From: an uncultured Serinicoccus sp.
GTDB lineage: Bacteria > Actinomycetota > Actinomycetes > Actinomycetales > Dermatophilaceae
Assembly (NCBI RefSeq): GCF_947500995.1
Contig: NZ_CANMUA010000001.1
Location: 310,001 to 374,000, forward strand
Length of the DNA: 64,000 nucleotides
Direction: 5' to 3'
Position numbers and translations under genes: made by a program. Under the pieces are notes generated by a model, which saw nothing but the letters and a program-made list of their open reading frames with translations, was not told the DNA's origin and did no database searches. The first letter of the stretch is position 1, and each line of letters begins with the position of its first letter. Of this stretch, positions 7,832-16,657 are shown piece after piece.

Positions 7832-8902
7832 ATGACCGATGCCTACTACGCCCAGGACGTCCCCGACACCCACCGGCCCTACGTCGCGGCCCCCGACCGG
7901 CACCAGAAGCTGGACTACCGCCGCGTCGGGGACAGCGGGCTGCTCCTGCCGCCGCTCTCGCTCGGGCTCTGGTACAACTTCGGCGACAACCGCCCCTTCG
8001 ACACCCAGCGGGCCATCCTGCGGCGCTCCTTCGACGAGGGCATCACCCACTTCGACCTGGCCAACAACTACGGCCCGCCCTACGGCTCCGCCGAGGAGAA
8101 CTTCGGGCGGATGATGCGCACCGACTTCGCTCCCTACCGCGACGAGATGGTGCTCTCCACCAAGGCGGGCTGGGACATGTGGCCCGGCCCCTACGGCATG
8201 CTCGGCTCCCGCAAGTACCTCCTCGCCAGCCTGGACGAGTCGCTGCAGCGCATGTGCGTCGACCACGTCGACATCTTCTACTCCCACCGCGCGGACGAGG
8301 GGACGCCCGTCGCCGAGACCGTCGGGGCGCTGGACACCGCGGTCCGCCAGGGCAAGGCGCTGTATGCCGGGATCTCCAGCTACTCCCCGGAGCGCACCGC
8401 CGAGGCGGTCGCCGTCGCCCGGGAGCTGGGCACCCCCCTGGTCATCCACCAGCCGGCCTACAACATGCTCAACCGCTGGGTCGAGGACGGCCTGCTGGAG
8501 GCCCTGCCGGGGCACGGCATGGGCTCGATCGGCTTCACCGCGCTCGCCCAGGGCCTGCTCACCGACAAGTACCTCGACCGCGACGACGCCGAGCGTGCGA
8601 CCGCCCGGCCCTCCTTCGACGCGAGCGTGCTCACCGACGCCAACCGGGAGCGGCTGCGCGGGCTGGCGAAGGTCGCCGAGGGCCGCGGGCAGAGCCTGGC
8701 GCAGATGGCCTTGTCGTGGGCGATCCGCCCCGGCGGGGTGACGTCCACGCTCATCGGGGTCTCCAGCATCGAGCAGCTGGAGGACAACCTCGCCGCGGCG
8801 CACCGCACCGACTTCACCGACGACGAGCTCGCCGAGATCGACCGCCTCTCCGGGAGCACCGAGGGCGTGGACATCTGGGCGCCGTCGGCGCGGATCGAGT
8901 GA
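7832..8902 (+). CDS. Aldo/keto reductase, YghZ-like
   Basis: 356 residues, cytosolic TIM-barrel oxidoreductase of the long AKR14 (YghZ, L-glyceraldehyde 3-phosphate reductase) type. Catalytic residues are seen as D and Y in HFDLANNYGPPYGSAEENFG (about residues 73-92), K in LSTKAGW (about 111) and H in IFYSHRADE (about 153). The cofactor-binding end GVSSIEQLEDNL is also typical. Physiological substrate is unknown; methylglyoxal detoxification is reported for the family. Start chosen at ATG 7832 over an in-frame GTG at 7823, because a -10-like hexamer lies 7 nt before the ATG. Confidence 0.88.
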   Translation: MTDAYYAQDVPDTHRPYVAAPDRHQKLDYRRVGDSGLLLPPLSLGLWYNFGDNRPFDTQRAILRRSFDEGITHFDLANNYGPPYGSAEENFGRMMRTDFAPYRDEMVLSTKAGWDMWPGPYGMLGSRKYLLASLDESLQRMCVDHVDIFYSHRADEGTPVAETVGALDTAVRQGKALYAGISSYSPERTAEAVAVARELGTPLVIHQPAYNMLNRWVEDGLLEALPGHGMGSIGFTALAQGLLTDKYLDRDDAERATARPSFDASVLTDANRERLRGLAKVAEGRGQSLAQMALSWAIRPGGVTSTLIGVSSIEQLEDNLAAAHRTDFTDDELAEIDRLSGSTEGVDIWAPSARIE

Positions 8903-8907
8903 GTCAC

Positions 8908-8913
8908 TAGGCT
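8908..8913 (+). promoter_or_regulatory. Candidate leaderless -10 element, tesB
   Basis: TAGGCT, 8 nt before GTG 8922. It supports that GTG rather than the in-frame GTG at 8916, which would be only 2 nt away. Confidence 0.5.
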
Positions 8914-8921
8914 GCGTGGTC

Positions 8922-9887
8922 GTGACCGACGCGCCGCTGGACTACCCGATCGACGACCTGCTCGACGTGCTCGACCTGCGCCGCGAGGGGTCCACCACCA
9001 TCCGGGTGGCCTCCCCCGAGGGCACCGGTGAGGACCTGGCCGACTCCCAGGGCGACGTCTTCGCCGGCCGCAGCCAGCCGATGCCCCACGGCCGGGTCTT
9101 CGGCGGGCAGGTGCTCGCGCAGTGCCTCGTCGCGGCCGGGCGGACGGTGGAGCCGGTCGAGGACGGGTCGGACGTCGAGCCCCTGGCCCGGCCGATCCAC
9201 TCCATGCACGGCTACTTCCTGCGCGCGGGCGACGCGAACCGTCCGCTGCGCTTCCTCGTCGAGCGGATGCGCGACGGGCGCAGCTTCAGCGCCCGCCGGG
9301 TGCACGCGGTGCAGGACGGCCGCATCCTCATGTCGATCATCATGTCCTTCCAGGAGGTCTCCGGGGGGCTCGAGCACCAGATCCCCATGCCGGCGGCTCC
9401 CGCCCCCGACACCCTGCGCTCGGACCGGGAGATCCTCGAGCACGTGCCGCACCCGGTGGCGCAGGAGACGGCCCGCCGCAGGCCCGTCGAGCTCCGGCAC
9501 GTGGACCCGCTGCTCCTCGGCCCTGGGGAGCCCGGGGCCAGCGAGCAGTCGGTGTGGCTGCGGATCGCGCGGGAGCTGCCGGAGGACCCGCTGCTGCACG
9601 CGGCGATCCTGGCCTACGCCTCGGACTACACCCTGCTGGAGCCGATCCTGCGGCGCCACGGCATCGGCTGGGGCGACCCCCGGCTCCGCCCGGCCAGCCT
9701 GGACCACTCCATGTGGTTCCACCGGCCCGCCCGCGTCGACGACTGGGTGCTCTACACCCAGAGCTCGCCGTCGGCCCAGTCGGGCCGCGGGCTGGGGACG
9801 GGGCACATGTTCGCCGCCGACGGCACGCTGCTCGCGACCGTCGGCCAGGAGGGGATGGTCCGGCTCAAGGGGTCCGCGGACCACTGA
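8922..9887 (+). CDS. tesB: Acyl-CoA thioesterase II
   Basis: 321 residues with the double-hotdog TesB architecture. The first hotdog has GRVFGGQVLAQCL (about 43-55) and the H-G-Y-F segment SMHGYFLRAGD; the second has ASDYTLLEPIL and SLDHSMWFHRPARVDDW (about 250-266), which carries the Asp of the Asp-Thr-Gln triad region. It hydrolyses medium and long acyl-CoA in the cytosol. A 17-bp near-perfect palindrome begins 3 nt after the stop. Confidence 0.9.
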   Translation: MTDAPLDYPIDDLLDVLDLRREGSTTIRVASPEGTGEDLADSQGDVFAGRSQPMPHGRVFGGQVLAQCLVAAGRTVEPVEDGSDVEPLARPIHSMHGYFLRAGDANRPLRFLVERMRDGRSFSARRVHAVQDGRILMSIIMSFQEVSGGLEHQIPMPAAPAPDTLRSDREILEHVPHPVAQETARRRPVELRHVDPLLLGPGEPGASEQSVWLRIARELPEDPLLHAAILAYASDYTLLEPILRRHGIGWGDPRLRPASLDHSMWFHRPARVDDWVLYTQSSPSAQSGRGLGTGHMFAADGTLLATVGQEGMVRLKGSADH

Positions 9888-9889
9888 GA

Positions 9890-9906
9890 CCTGACGCTGC
9901 GTCAGG
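9890..9906. terminator. Palindrome after tesB
   Basis: CCTGACGC, one base, GCGTCAGG, starting 3 nt after the tesB stop. The one-base loop means it would fold with a shorter stem as RNA; it could instead be a protein site for the following protease gene. A related CCTGAC/GTCAGG pair precedes tdh at 30049. Confidence 0.4.
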
Positions 9907-10068
9907 GTAACGATCCGGTCACGACGGGACCTCGTCACGATCTCCCTGTAGACACCCTGGGAACCCCGGACGATACTGCCAAGGGTCACCCCTGGGGATC
10001 ACGCGGCTCGTCGACGGAGACAGGCTGTCCAGTGGCGGCGTCCCACCGTTCCAAGCAAAGGACACACT

Positions 10069-13000
10069 GTGCACCAGCCATCTGCTCGCCGGAGGACGCG
10101 CCTGCTGGCGCTCGCCGGCGCAGGGGCCGTCGTCGCACCGCTGGCCCTGGTAGCCCCCGCAGCATGGGCGAACCCGGAGATCACGGTCAACGAGGACGGC
10201 ACCTACATCGTCATGCTCGCGGACAGCTCGCTGGCCGCCTACGAGGGCGGCGTCAGCGGCATCCCCGCGACCAAGCCCGCCGAGGGGGAGAAGCTCAGCA
10301 CCACGAGCGCCGCCGCCGAGGAGTACACCGCATACCTCGACCGGCAGCAGAACGCCGTGCTCGACTCGGTCGGTCTGGACCGGGCGGACGCCCGCTACAC
10401 CTACTCGACCTCGTTCAACGGCTTCACCGCCGAGCTGACCGGCTCCCAGGTGTCCGCCCTGCGCAAGGACCCCGCCGTCGCCGCGGTGTGGGAGGACGAG
10501 ATCCGGACCACCGACACCATCACCACCCCGGACTACCTGGGCCTGACCGGCGAGGACGGCGTCTGGAACACCCAGTTCGGCGGCGACGCCGACGCGGGTG
10601 CGGGCATGGTCGTCGGCATCATCGACACCGGCTTCTGGCCGGAGAACCCCAGCTTCGCCGCGCTCCCGGGTGACCCCGCCGCGCCGGACGGCTGGCAGGG
10701 CGAGTGCGTCGAGGGTGACGCGGCCGACGACGCCGACAACGTGACCTGCAACAGCAAGGTCATCGGCGCGCGGTACTACCCCGAGGGCAACACCACCGAC
10801 TTCGACTTCCTCTCGCCGCGCGACACCGACGGGCACGGCAGCCACGTGGGTGGCACCTCGGCCGGCAACGTCGACGTCCCCATGGACTTCGCCGGCACCG
10901 AGCTGGGCACCGGCAGCGGTATGGCGCCGGCCGCCCACCTCGCGTTCTACAAGGCGCTCTGGGCGACCGAGGACGGCGGCGGCAGCGGCACGACCGGTGG
11001 CCTGGTCGCCGCGATCGACGACGCGGTCGCGGACGGTGTGGACGTCATCAACTACTCGGTCTCCGGTTCCTCGCAGTTCGTGGTGACCCCCGACGAGCTG
11101 GCCTTCCTGGACGCCGCCAACGCGGGCGTCTTCGTGTCGACCTCGGCGGGCAACTCGGGCGACGACCTGGGTCCGGGCTCGGTGGCGCACAACTCGCCGT
11201 GGACCATGACGGTCGCCGCCTCGACGCACGACCGCACCAATTCGGCCGAGGTGGAGCTGGGCGACGGGCCACCCGTCACCCGGGTGTCCGGCACCGACCG
11301 GTACGACACCGCGGCCCAGATCGCCGCGGCCTACCCGGAGGGCGTGGACACCGTCTACATCGCCACCGGCAACCAGTTCGCCGATGCGCTGTCCGGCGCC
11401 GCGGCCGCCTCGCAGGGCCTGGTCCCCGCGACCGGCCTCGACCAGCCGGCGGTCGCTCCCGACGGCTCGCCCGCCCCTGTGCTGCTCACCAAGGTGGACG
11501 AGATCCCGGGCGCCACGATGGACGCCCTGGAGTCGATCGACCCCGACAACATCGTCGTGCTCGGCGGTGAGGTCGCGGTCTCCGACAGCGTCGCGGAGGA
11601 GCTGGAGGACTACGCCACGGTCACCCGCGTCGCGGGTGCCGACCGCTACGAGACCGCCGCCCTGGTCGCGCAGCAGTACGGCGAGGTGGACCACGTCTAC
11701 GTCGCCACCGGCCAGGACGAGGCCTTCCCGGACGCGCTGTCCGGGTCCGCGCTCGCCGGCAGCGAGGGCGTCCCGGTGCTGCTCACCAAGACCGACATGG
11801 TCCCGAGCGCCGTCACCGAGACGCTGGCCGCCATGGGTGACCCCGAGGTGCACGTCATCGGCGGCGAGGTCGCCGTGAGCGAGGACGTCTACGAGGACCT
11901 GGGCGCGAGCGCCCGGCTCTCCGGCACCAACCGGTACGGCACGTCCGTCGCCGTCGCCGAGGAGTTCGGCTTCGGCGAGGACAACCCGGCGCCCGTGGTG
12001 CACACCGCCACCGGTCGCGACTACCCGGACGCCCTCGCGGGGTCGGCGCTGGCCGGCTACCAGGGCGTGCCCGTCATGCTGAGCCGTCCCGACATGGTGC
12101 CGAGCGTCGTGCTCGACGGCATGGTGGCCCTGGCTCCCGAGTCCGCCTTCATCCTCGGTGGTGAGGGTGCGCTGGGCGAGGACGTCCAGATGCAGATCGA
12201 GGCGCTCTTCGGCGAGGACGAGACCTTCGCCGGCATCAGCTCCGGCGAGGGCGTCGGTCCGGCCCCGCTGGTCAACTCGGTCGACATCCCGGCCGCGGGC
12301 GCCACCGCCGACGACGCGGAGTTGTGCCTGCCCGGGTCGCTCGACGCGGCCGAGGCCGCGGACCACATCGTCATCTGCACCCGGGGCACCAACGCCCGGG
12401 TGGAGAAGAGCGAGACGGTCGAGGCCGCCGGTGGCGTCGGCATGATCCTGGCCAACAACACCGACGACGAGTCGCTCAACGGCGACTTCCACGCGGTGCC
12501 CACGATCCACGTCAACGGCACCGCCGGCGACGCGATCAAGGAGTACGAGGCCTCCGACCCCGACCCGATGGCCACCATCTCGGCCTCCGGCGAGGGCCCG
12601 GACATCACCGTCCCGGAGATGGCCGGCTTCAGCTCCTACGGCCCGGCGACCGCCGGTGGCGGGGACCTGCTCAAGCCGGACATCACCGCCCCGGGTGTCG
12701 ACGTCATCGCCGCGGTCTCCCCGGCCGGGTCCGCCACCGGCAGCAACTTCGACAGCCTCTCCGGCACCTCCATGTCCGCCCCGCACATCGCCGGCCTGGC
12801 CGCGCTGATGATGCAGGACAACCCGGACTGGGGCCCGATGGGCGTCAAGTCCGCCATGATGACGACGGCCGACCCGACCAACTCCGAGGGTGAGCTCATC
12901 ACCTACGCCGGTGAGCCGGCGAGCCCGCTCCACTACGGGTCGGGTGAGGTCGAGCCGGGTGCCGCCTACGACACGCCGCTGGTCTACGACTCCGGCGCGG

Positions 13001-14010
13001 TGGACTGGATCGAGTACGCCTGCGCCATCGGCCAGCTCCAGCTGGTGACGGAGCCTGGTACCTGTGACGCCTTCGACGAGACCGACCCGAGCGACCTCAA
13101 CTACCCGAGCATCGCGATCGGTGACCTGGGTGGGGCGCAGACCGTCACCCGCACGGTGACCGACGCGACGGGCGACGGTGGCACGTTCACCGCCGAGGTC
13201 GAGGCGCCCCCGGGCGTCGACGTGGTCGTCGAGCCCTCCACGGTCACCGTGGAGCCCGGTGGCACGGCGACCTTCACGGTCTCCTTCACCACCGCGGGTG
13301 CGACCCTGGACGAGTGGACCTTCGGGTCGCTCACCTGGACCGGGCCCGGCGCCGACGTGACCAGCCCGCTGGCGATCCAGCCGGTGGCGATGGGCGCGCC
13401 GGAGGAGATCCGCGGCGACACCACCGAGGGCTCGGCGACCTTCGAGGTCACCCCGGGCTTCACCGGTGAGCTCACCTCGGTGCCGCACGGCCTCGTGGCC
13501 TCGGACGTCACCGACGTCGAGGTCACCTCGGACGGCCCGAGCGGTGGCCCGGGTATCGCGGACGAGGTCGTGCCGGTCACGGTGCCCGAGGGCACCACGG
13601 CCATCCGGGTCGAGGTCGTGGCGTCGGAGTGGGCCCCGGACGGGCTCGACCTCGACCTCTACCTCGCGACCGCCGACGGCACCGTCGTCGGCCAGTCCGC
13701 CGCCGGCGGCTCGGACGAGTCGGTCACGGTGGTGGCGCCCGCCCCGGGCGACTACCTCGTCGCGATCGACTACTGGGACGGCGCCGCAGGCGACACCGCC
13801 GACGGTCCGCTGCACGTCTTCATGCCGTCCGCGGACGAGGGCAACATGTCGGTCACGCCGTCCCCGGTCGCGGTGACCGCCGGCACACCGCTGGAGCTGA
13901 CCGCCGCCTGGACCGGGCTGGAGGCCGCCACCCGCTACATGGGGGCGATCGGCTACAGCGACGGCACCGAGGAGGTCGCCTACACCCTGGTCTCGGTCAA
14001 CACGCCGTGA
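10069..14010 (+). CDS. Secreted subtilase (S8) with nested cell-wall-binding repeats
   Basis: 1313 residues, GTG start with AAAGGA nine bases upstream. Order: signal peptide (about 1-34, ending APAAWA), I9 propeptide (about 40-150), subtilisin domain with D186 (IIDTG), H256 (DGHGSH), N362 (SAGNSG) and S901 (GTSMSAPH), so the triad is complete. Between the Asn and Ser parts lie three cell-wall-binding type 2 repeats (about 402-520, 521-617, 618-716; motifs SGTDRYDTA, AGADRYETA, SGTNRYGTS, each with a P/ADAL motif and a GGE motif) and then a PA domain (about 720-835). An Fn3-like and a beta-rich domain end the protein. CWB2 repeats bind anionic wall polymers in Clostridioides, so this is likely a wall-held protease. 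Confidence 0.9.
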   Translation: MHQPSARRRTRLLALAGAGAVVAPLALVAPAAWANPEITVNEDGTYIVMLADSSLAAYEGGVSGIPATKPAEGEKLSTTSAAAEEYTAYLDRQQNAVLDSVGLDRADARYTYSTSFNGFTAELTGSQVSALRKDPAVAAVWEDEIRTTDTITTPDYLGLTGEDGVWNTQFGGDADAGAGMVVGIIDTGFWPENPSFAALPGDPAAPDGWQGECVEGDAADDADNVTCNSKVIGARYYPEGNTTDFDFLSPRDTDGHGSHVGGTSAGNVDVPMDFAGTELGTGSGMAPAAHLAFYKALWATEDGGGSGTTGGLVAAIDDAVADGVDVINYSVSGSSQFVVTPDELAFLDAANAGVFVSTSAGNSGDDLGPGSVAHNSPWTMTVAASTHDRTNSAEVELGDGPPVTRVSGTDRYDTAAQIAAAYPEGVDTVYIATGNQFADALSGAAAASQGLVPATGLDQPAVAPDGSPAPVLLTKVDEIPGATMDALESIDPDNIVVLGGEVAVSDSVAEELEDYATVTRVAGADRYETAALVAQQYGEVDHVYVATGQDEAFPDALSGSALAGSEGVPVLLTKTDMVPSAVTETLAAMGDPEVHVIGGEVAVSEDVYEDLGASARLSGTNRYGTSVAVAEEFGFGEDNPAPVVHTATGRDYPDALAGSALAGYQGVPVMLSRPDMVPSVVLDGMVALAPESAFILGGEGALGEDVQMQIEALFGEDETFAGISSGEGVGPAPLVNSVDIPAAGATADDAELCLPGSLDAAEAADHIVICTRGTNARVEKSETVEAAGGVGMILANNTDDESLNGDFHAVPTIHVNGTAGDAIKEYEASDPDPMATISASGEGPDITVPEMAGFSSYGPATAGGGDLLKPDITAPGVDVIAAVSPAGSATGSNFDSLSGTSMSAPHIAGLAALMMQDNPDWGPMGVKSAMMTTADPTNSEGELITYAGEPASPLHYGSGEVEPGAAYDTPLVYDSGAVDWIEYACAIGQLQLVTEPGTCDAFDETDPSDLNYPSIAIGDLGGAQTVTRTVTDATGDGGTFTAEVEAPPGVDVVVEPSTVTVEPGGTATFTVSFTTAGATLDEWTFGSLTWTGPGADVTSPLAIQPVAMGAPEEIRGDTTEGSATFEVTPGFTGELTSVPHGLVASDVTDVEVTSDGPSGGPGIADEVVPVTVPEGTTAIRVEVVASEWAPDGLDLDLYLATADGTVVGQSAAGGSDESVTVVAPAPGDYLVAIDYWDGAAGDTADGPLHVFMPSADEGNMSVTPSPVAVTAGTPLELTAAWTGLEAATRYMGAIGYSDGTEEVAYTLVSVNTP

Positions 14011-14051
14011 CCCACGGGCGGCCGGGCTGAGGCCCGACCGACCCTGAGCAC

Positions 14052-14085
14052 CGGGCCCGTCCCCTCTTCGGAGGGGGCGGGCCCG
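14052..14085. terminator. Strong terminator hairpin after subtilase gene
   Basis: A 15-bp stem (one G-U pair) with a TTCG tetraloop: CGGGCCCG and five more pairs close on each side. No U-run follows, as is common in high-GC actinobacteria. Confidence 0.8.
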
Positions 14086-14092
14086 ACGCATA

Positions 14093-14136
14093 CCCCCTCC
14101 CCCTCCCCCTCCCCCTCCCTCCGCTCCCCTTCCCCT
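14093..14136 (+). repeat. Polypyrimidine tract, CCCCCT hexamers
   Basis: About four CCCCCT hexamers followed by degenerate copies; a single G interrupts the pyrimidine run. It lies just after the terminator in a 475-bp gap between convergent genes. The rest of that gap holds scattered ACCGGACGC-like words and the 22-bp repeats; I see no gene in it. Confidence 0.8.
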
Positions 14137-14286
14137 GCACCGAACGCGTGGCCAGACAACACCGGACGCACCCTCAGCCCGCACAGGACGCGCGGTCAGC
14201 GCAGGGCAAGGCCACAGCGTCTATCGGCGGCGCGATGAGTCCGGCACCTCCCCCTCACGTGACTGGCATGGGCCGACCGCACGCGC

Positions 14287-14396
14287 GGTTCAACCTGACC
14301 AGGCGTCCGGTTCAACCTGACCAGGCGTCTGGTTCAACCTGACCAGGCGTCCGGTTCAACCTGACCAGGCGTCCGGTTCAACCTGACTACGCGTCC
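14287..14396 (+). repeat. Five tandem 22-bp repeats (family shared with 47.1 kb)
   Basis: Units start at 14287, 14309, 14331, 14353 and 14375 and are nearly identical; each has GGTTCAACCTGACC followed by AGGCGTCC. Read from the AGGCGTCCGG phase, the unit lines up with both halves of the 44-bp repeat at 47113-47280. Units abut, with no spacers. The array lies between the 3' ends of two convergent genes. Confidence 0.92.
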
Positions 14397-14485
14397 GGTG
14401 CGAGATGGGCGGCGGGGAGGAGGACCCGGAGAGACCACGCCGCCGTCGCCCTCGCCGCGGCCGTCGCCGTCGCCGCGGCCGTCGC

Positions 14486-16312
14486 TCAGCCAGCGGTCTC
14501 GCGCACCTGCGCGATGGCGTCGGCGGCCCGCACCAGGCCCAGGTGGCTGAACGCCTGCGGGTAGTTGCCGAGCATGCGGCGCGAGGCGGGGTCGTACTCC
14601 TCGGCCAGCAGGTCCAGGGGCTGGCCCGCGTCGACGCAGGCCTGCATGAGCGCCTCCGCCTTCTCGAGCCGGCCGCTGCGGGCGTACTGCTCGACCAGCC
14701 AGAAGGTGCAGATGAAGAAGGTCGCCTCCCCGCCCTCCAGGCCGTCCATGTTGTCCGACTCGGTCACCCGGTAGCGGTGCAGGAACCCCGCGTCGTCGAC
14801 GAGGTCCTCCTCGAGCCGTCGCACGGTCGCCAGCATCCGGGGGTCGTCGTAGCCGCAGAAGCCGGTGTGCGGGATCTGCAGCAACGAGGCGTCCACCTCG
14901 TCGTTGGCGTAGGTCTGACGGAAGGCGCCGTCCGGCCCCACGCCACGCTCCTCGATCTCCGCCCGCACGCGGTCGCGCAGCTCGCGCCAGTGGTCCACGT
15001 CGCCCGGCAGCCCGTACTCCTCCACCGCGCGGACCCCCTGGTCGAAGGCCGCCCAGATCATCACCCGGCCGTGGGTGAAGAAGTGCTTGTCCCCGCGCAT
15101 CTCCCAGATGCCGTGGTCCGGCTCCGAGAGCCGCTCGGCCTGCGTCTCCAGCATCATCTGCTGGATGCCCCAGCTGTAGCGGTCCTCCTCGATGCCACTG
15201 TCACGCAGGTCCGCGAGGGCGAGCATGACCTCGCCGATGACGTCGGCCTGGTACTGGTCCGCCGCTCCGTTGCCGATACGGACCGGGCGCGACCCGGCAT
15301 AGCCGCTCAGGTGCGGCAGCTCCCGCTCGGTCAGGTCACGCTCGCCGCCGAGCCCGTACATGATGCGCAGCTGGTTGGAGTGGCCGGCGATGGCCCGCAG
15401 CAGCCACTCCCGCCAGGCCTCCGCGCCGCCGTCGAGGCCGTGGGTCATCATCGCCTGCAGGGTCAGCGCCGAGTCCCGCAGCCAGGTGTAGCGGTAGTCC
15501 CAGTTGCGCTCCCCGCCCGGGTCCTCCGGAAGCGACGTCGTCGCGGCCGCGACGATGCCGCCGGTGTCGGCGTGGGTGAGCGCCCGGAGCACGGTGAGCG
15601 AACGGGTCACCTGGCGGGCCCACGGCCCCTCTGCCTGGATGCGCCCGGTCCAGGCCCGCCAGTCGTCGATGGTCTCCTGCAGCAGCGTCGGGGGGTCGAT
15701 GAGGGACGGCAGGGGTCGCCAGGACTCCTGACCGGTGAGCACCCAGCACAGCTCGTCACCCTCGTCGATCCGGTGCCGCCCCCGGTGGGCGTCCTCCTCG
15801 GGCACGGGCTCGGGCAGCGGACCGTGCAGGACCAGCCGGGACGGGCCGCCGACGGCGGTGAGGACCTCCTCGCCGCCGTCCTCCTCGACGCGGGTCCGGT
15901 GCACCCACGGGCGCAGGGTCGCGTAGTCGAAGCGCATGATGAGCTCGTGCTCCACCTCGACGCTGCCCGAGGTGCACCGCACCTGCCGGACGATGTCGGA
16001 GCGGCCGTCCCCCGGCGGCATGAACGTCAGCACCTCGGCGGTGCCCTCCGGTCCGCGCCAGACGGTGCGGAAGACGAAGGTGCCCTCCAGGTAGTCCCGC
16101 GACTTCACCTCGCCCTCGACGACCCGGACCAGCCACCGGCCGTCCTGCTCGGTCCCGAGCAGGGAGGCGAAGACGGACGGCGAGTCGAAGCGCGGCAGGC
16201 ACAGCCAGTCGACGCTGCCCTCCGGCGAGATCAGCGCGGCCGTGCGCATGTCGCCCACGACCGCGTAGTGGCCGATGGGGACGTCCGCGGTCGGGTCGGT
16301 GGCAGCAGGCAT
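14486..16312 (-). CDS. Glycoside hydrolase family 15 (trehalase/glucoamylase-like)
   Basis: 608 residues, the usual length for actinobacterial GH15 proteins. An N-terminal beta-sandwich (IGHYAVVGDMRTAALISPEG, WLCLPRFDSPSVFASLL) precedes an alpha/alpha barrel with NWDYRYTWLRDSALTL (about residues 285-300) and ADQYQADVIGE. Mycobacterial relatives are trehalases, others are glucoamylases; which applies here is not decided by sequence. No signal peptide, so cytosolic trehalose or oligosaccharide turnover is likely. The ATG lies inside a GGTATGCC word, and CAGACT seven bases upstream may be a leaderless -10. It is divergent from a small membrane protein gene. Confidence 0.85.
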   Translation of the reverse strand: MPAATDPTADVPIGHYAVVGDMRTAALISPEGSVDWLCLPRFDSPSVFASLLGTEQDGRWLVRVVEGEVKSRDYLEGTFVFRTVWRGPEGTAEVLTFMPPGDGRSDIVRQVRCTSGSVEVEHELIMRFDYATLRPWVHRTRVEEDGGEEVLTAVGGPSRLVLHGPLPEPVPEEDAHRGRHRIDEGDELCWVLTGQESWRPLPSLIDPPTLLQETIDDWRAWTGRIQAEGPWARQVTRSLTVLRALTHADTGGIVAAATTSLPEDPGGERNWDYRYTWLRDSALTLQAMMTHGLDGGAEAWREWLLRAIAGHSNQLRIMYGLGGERDLTERELPHLSGYAGSRPVRIGNGAADQYQADVIGEVMLALADLRDSGIEEDRYSWGIQQMMLETQAERLSEPDHGIWEMRGDKHFFTHGRVMIWAAFDQGVRAVEEYGLPGDVDHWRELRDRVRAEIEERGVGPDGAFRQTYANDEVDASLLQIPHTGFCGYDDPRMLATVRRLEEDLVDDAGFLHRYRVTESDNMDGLEGGEATFFICTFWLVEQYARSGRLEKAEALMQACVDAGQPLDLLAEEYDPASRRMLGNYPQAFSHLGLVRAADAIAQVRETAG

Positions 16313-16458
16313 ACCCCGAAGTCTGTCAGGTGGGCTGGCGGTCGCCTCGGGCGGCGCCGACGGGGACGCACATGTCCGGCACAGGTCCGCGGTGCACCAT
16401 GGGAGCAGGGGCGGCCCCGTGACGCCGCCCGCAGACGACGGACGAGAGGATCACCGGT

Positions 16459-16650
16459 ATGTGGTGGAACGACCTGCTGTGGGGGATGTGGAACGGGCTC
16501 ACCGCCTGGGTGGTGCTCATCGCCCACGTCTTCGGGGCCTGGGAGCAGTTCCCCTTCTACAACGTGGACCGCGCGGGCAACTGGTACGACCTGGGCTTCC
16601 TGCTCGGTGCCGGTTCCCCCCTGCTCGGCCTGCTCGGTCGACGCGGCTGA
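16459..16650 (+). CDS. Small membrane protein, 63 aa, unknown
   Basis: 63 residues with a good Shine-Dalgarno (GAGAGGA, 8 nt spacing). The protein is aromatic-rich at the N-terminus (MWWNDLLWGMWNG) with two hydrophobic stretches, LTAWVVLIAHVFGAW and LGFLLGAGSPLLGLLG, separated by a polar YNVDRAGNWYD loop, so it probably makes a two-helix hairpin. I recognise no family. Short hairpin proteins with this composition occur widely in actinobacteria. It is divergent from the GH15 gene and convergent with the pseudouridine synthase gene. Confidence 0.6.
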   Translation: MWWNDLLWGMWNGLTAWVVLIAHVFGAWEQFPFYNVDRAGNWYDLGFLLGAGSPLLGLLGRRG

Positions 16651-16657
16651 GCGCAGC

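Noticed and set aside
9919-14184. A 1421-codon open frame opposite the subtilase gene
   Set aside because: It is the antisense shadow of a GC-rich gene: it follows the third-position GC of the sense strand and has no domain; the sense frame has a signal peptide and full catalytic triad.
14287-14396. CRISPR array
   Set aside because: Units abut with no unique spacers, and no cas gene is near. The same holds for the arrays at 29914, 47113 and 60874.
14010-14486. A small gene in the 475-bp gap
   Set aside because: Short frames there are made of the polypyrimidine tract and repeats, with no Shine-Dalgarno and no protein-like composition.
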